Part shown: positions 61,901 through 64,000 of the stretch, one piece after another | How the letters are laid out: each line of letters opens with the position of its first letter | Numbering within the stretch: the stretch's first letter is position 1 | From: Centropus unirufus | Taxonomy: Eukaryota > Chordata > Aves > Cuculiformes > Centropidae | DNA length: 64,000 bases | Direction: 5' to 3' | Assembly: GCA_013397695.1 (NCBI GenBank) | Contig: VYZI01000054.1 | Span: 1,715,209-1,779,208, forward strand | The notes under the pieces: generated by a model | What the model was told of the DNA's origin: nothing | The model's database searches: none | The model's input: only the letters and a program-made list of their open reading frames with translations | Program-made: the position numbers and the translations under genes

Positions 61901-64000
61901 CTGCAAGGACTCTGGGGGTCTTTGTGACCCTATGACAGAAACTGAAGTCTCATGATCATTTCTTTGCCATGTTGATAGTAGAAAAAGAGGCAAAAGATTA
62001 GGATTATAGATCCATCTAGAGAAACAGTTAATTTAACTTGCATTAACAGTTAAAAATCTTGCAAAGGAAATACATGAAAATTACTGCTTTCCAAGAAGAT
62101 CTGTTAATTATTATTAGTCAGTATACTTATAAGGAACCAATGGAAACTTGGCACTCAATAAGCACCTATTAAACTGTGTTAGAGAACATAATTTTTATGT
62201 TTTATATAAAAACTGCATGAATCATTTAACACTAGGTCATATCTTAAGCTGGTATGAATCTGTCAAACACCAGCAATAGAGATGGTCAGTTTACATAGAC
62301 CGGGATATGATTGAACATTTGCTACATGAGAAACAGTGTGACATTTCTTTTCTTTTAACTTTTTTTACAGAAGTTTGTTCCCTTTTTTCTCACCCATCTG
62401 GCAGAATTGTAATTAACAGACTTTAGAGCCATGACACTGAATATGTTAGACAGTCACACAATAAGGCGAATTTGCAATGTAATTAATCGATGTAGAGGAC
62501 ATGATCTGTTTGAGATCACAGGAACTTGGATGCAGTAGTAATTCAGATAATTCAGGCTGTGTTGCCTTGTTTTCTGAATAACACCCAATTATAAATAGGA
62601 TATACTTCCACATATTCTTTATACTTAAATCTGCGGCTGTGTTGGGACAGAAAATGCAGTAATGTGATCAGGATCCAACAACACACACTTATGAACAATT
62701 TTTGAGCATCTCCATTGTTGAAACCACAGATGTACCCCTGCAGATCAAAGAGGAATAGCTTAAGAAGTTTTTGCCATCAGCTGAAATATGCTTCTGCACA
62801 TTCATTTTTTCCTCAGCGCAAAATAACCCAGTTGCTTTGAACTCATTCCTGTACTTCACCTTGACATATATCTAGGTAGACACCACCTGTTGAGTGTTAT
62901 TTTCTAATAGGGTCTTAAACCATTTAAAACCAACTTAGAGAGCTTGCTTTCCTGTCTTCAGCTGTCATGACATTCTGACTCCAAAGGCAGACTCTTTTCC
63001 TTTAAGAATTTAAGCCATATTAACTCACTGAGAGTTAAATTCCTATAATTTTGCAGCTCAATTCAGACTTTACAACCTTGCTGGCTTTTGGCTGAAGATG
63101 TTTGACAAAATTCTATGGCTATGTATTTTTCATCGGTTGTAGTATTCCAACAATTGCCCAAATTGTTTCACTATTTCCTCCCTAGTTCATTTATTTATGA
63201 CGAGTTTGAAGGGAAAACATCAGGTACTGTCCATGAGATCTCAAACATCAGCAGCACGTGGAGAGTAGGCTACGTAAAAATATGTTTGTCCACCTGCAAA
63301 TTTATGCCTTTATGCATAGGGCCCAATCCTCATTGTGCATAACACATGAAATTATATTTCTCAAAAGTTACAGAATCCAGCTGATAATGATCTGATTTAT
63401 TCCATTTAATTTAAAGACTACAACTAAGTGATCTAATTTAAGACATTAGGAGTTTTGGATTTCCTGTAAGGTTCATATAGAGGAAGACTCTACCAAAGTC
63501 TGATTTGGGTCCCATGAAATCTGAGTAACTAATGAAGAAAATCTTCCCTCTGAAAACAAGAGGAATACCTAATATCCTTGCATATGGATACCTTGATTTA
63601 ATACTTAAAGTTAATATTAGATGAACTTAGCAATGTAACAGGCCATTTTGAGACATGTATGTAAACACTTTTGTGCTTGTATAAATGGGGAGTTATGGTA
63701 TAAAAATTAAGAAAAAGCAAGTGATGTAATAGAATGCATTTTAAGAGAAAAAAATAATTTGGGAAAATAACTAAATATGATTGCAAACATCTCTGGCTGC
63801 TGATGTGATGGAACTCCCTTGTTTATATATTTCATGTGATGAATTTTAAAACAATTAGAGAGACAAAGGCAGGTACGTAATGAATGGGGGCGTGAGATGA
63901 GCATAGCCTAATTACAGAAAAACCTCTCAACCTTCTTATAAATAATAATCATATATATGGTTTCCTTTTAAAATCAAATGTTTTGAGAATATATATGAAC
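58941..64000. other. Non-coding DNA, nothing recognised
   Basis: No gene, RNA or repeat family recognised. Open frames such as 59132-59410 (+), 61573-61869 (+) and 61993-61733 (-) have no recognisable domains. The last 1.5 kb is strongly AT-rich. Confidence 0.5.

Noticed and set aside
1..64000. Prokaryotic systems: CRISPR arrays, operons, phage, toxin-antitoxin
   Set aside because: No spaced direct repeats, no ribosome-binding-site-led gene clusters and no recognisable proteins; the DNA is vertebrate.

Overview
This window is almost certainly vertebrate nuclear DNA from a sauropsid, most likely a bird. The main evidence is a set of CR1 LINE retrotransposons. Several carry the typical avian CR1 3' tail of 8-bp tcatagaa units followed by a 'ggttggaagggac'-like stretch, and some retain decayed reverse-transcriptase or endonuclease reading frames. 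The rest is AT-rich, CpG-poor single-copy-looking DNA with vertebrate-type microsatellites and faint ancient SINE traces. Nothing bacterial, archaeal or phage-like was seen: no operons, tRNA or rRNA genes, or CRISPR arrays.

No host protein-coding exon could be established. The open frames above about 60 codons are chance frames, frames inside the purine/pyrimidine tract at 10.4-10.9 kb, or pieces of CR1 ORF2. Two exceptions look more protein-like and are unexplained: a minus-strand pair of adjacent frames at 2.3-2.87 kb (a possible decayed gene or exon) and a minus-strand overlapping pair at 36.0-36.4 kb (possibly part of a dispersed avian repeat). The window reads as a gene desert or the inside of a very large intron.

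Layout: 0-6 kb unique DNA with the candidate pseudogene; 6.05-6.48 kb ancient CR1 (-); 10.46-10.83 kb long purine tract; 15.43-16.80 kb CR1 (-) with endonuclease and early RT parts; 16.8-18.9 kb repeat-free AT-rich block; 18.94-19.20 kb ancient CR1 (-); 21.72-23.94 kb largest CR1 (-) with an intact-looking tail; 24.4 kb palindrome; 30.82-31.09 kb MIR-like SINE with internal extra sequence; 35.01-35.20 kb poly(T) plus SINE-like tail; 36.0-36.4 kb two-frame ORF segment; 36.98-37.49 kb CR1 (-); 37.5-46.4 kb mostly unique; 46.43-47.20 kb ancient CR1 (+); 48.14-48.24 kb MIR-like core; 49.6-49.75 kb ancient palindromic repeat; 54.00-55.03 kb CR1 (+); 58.07-58.94 kb CR1 (-); 58.94-64 kb unique DNA.

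There are no genes here that can be shown to work together. Calls are by eye and from recall of family features; no alignment or database search was run. I found no convincing new biological system. The best leads are the two unexplained minus-strand coding-like segments and the purine tract.
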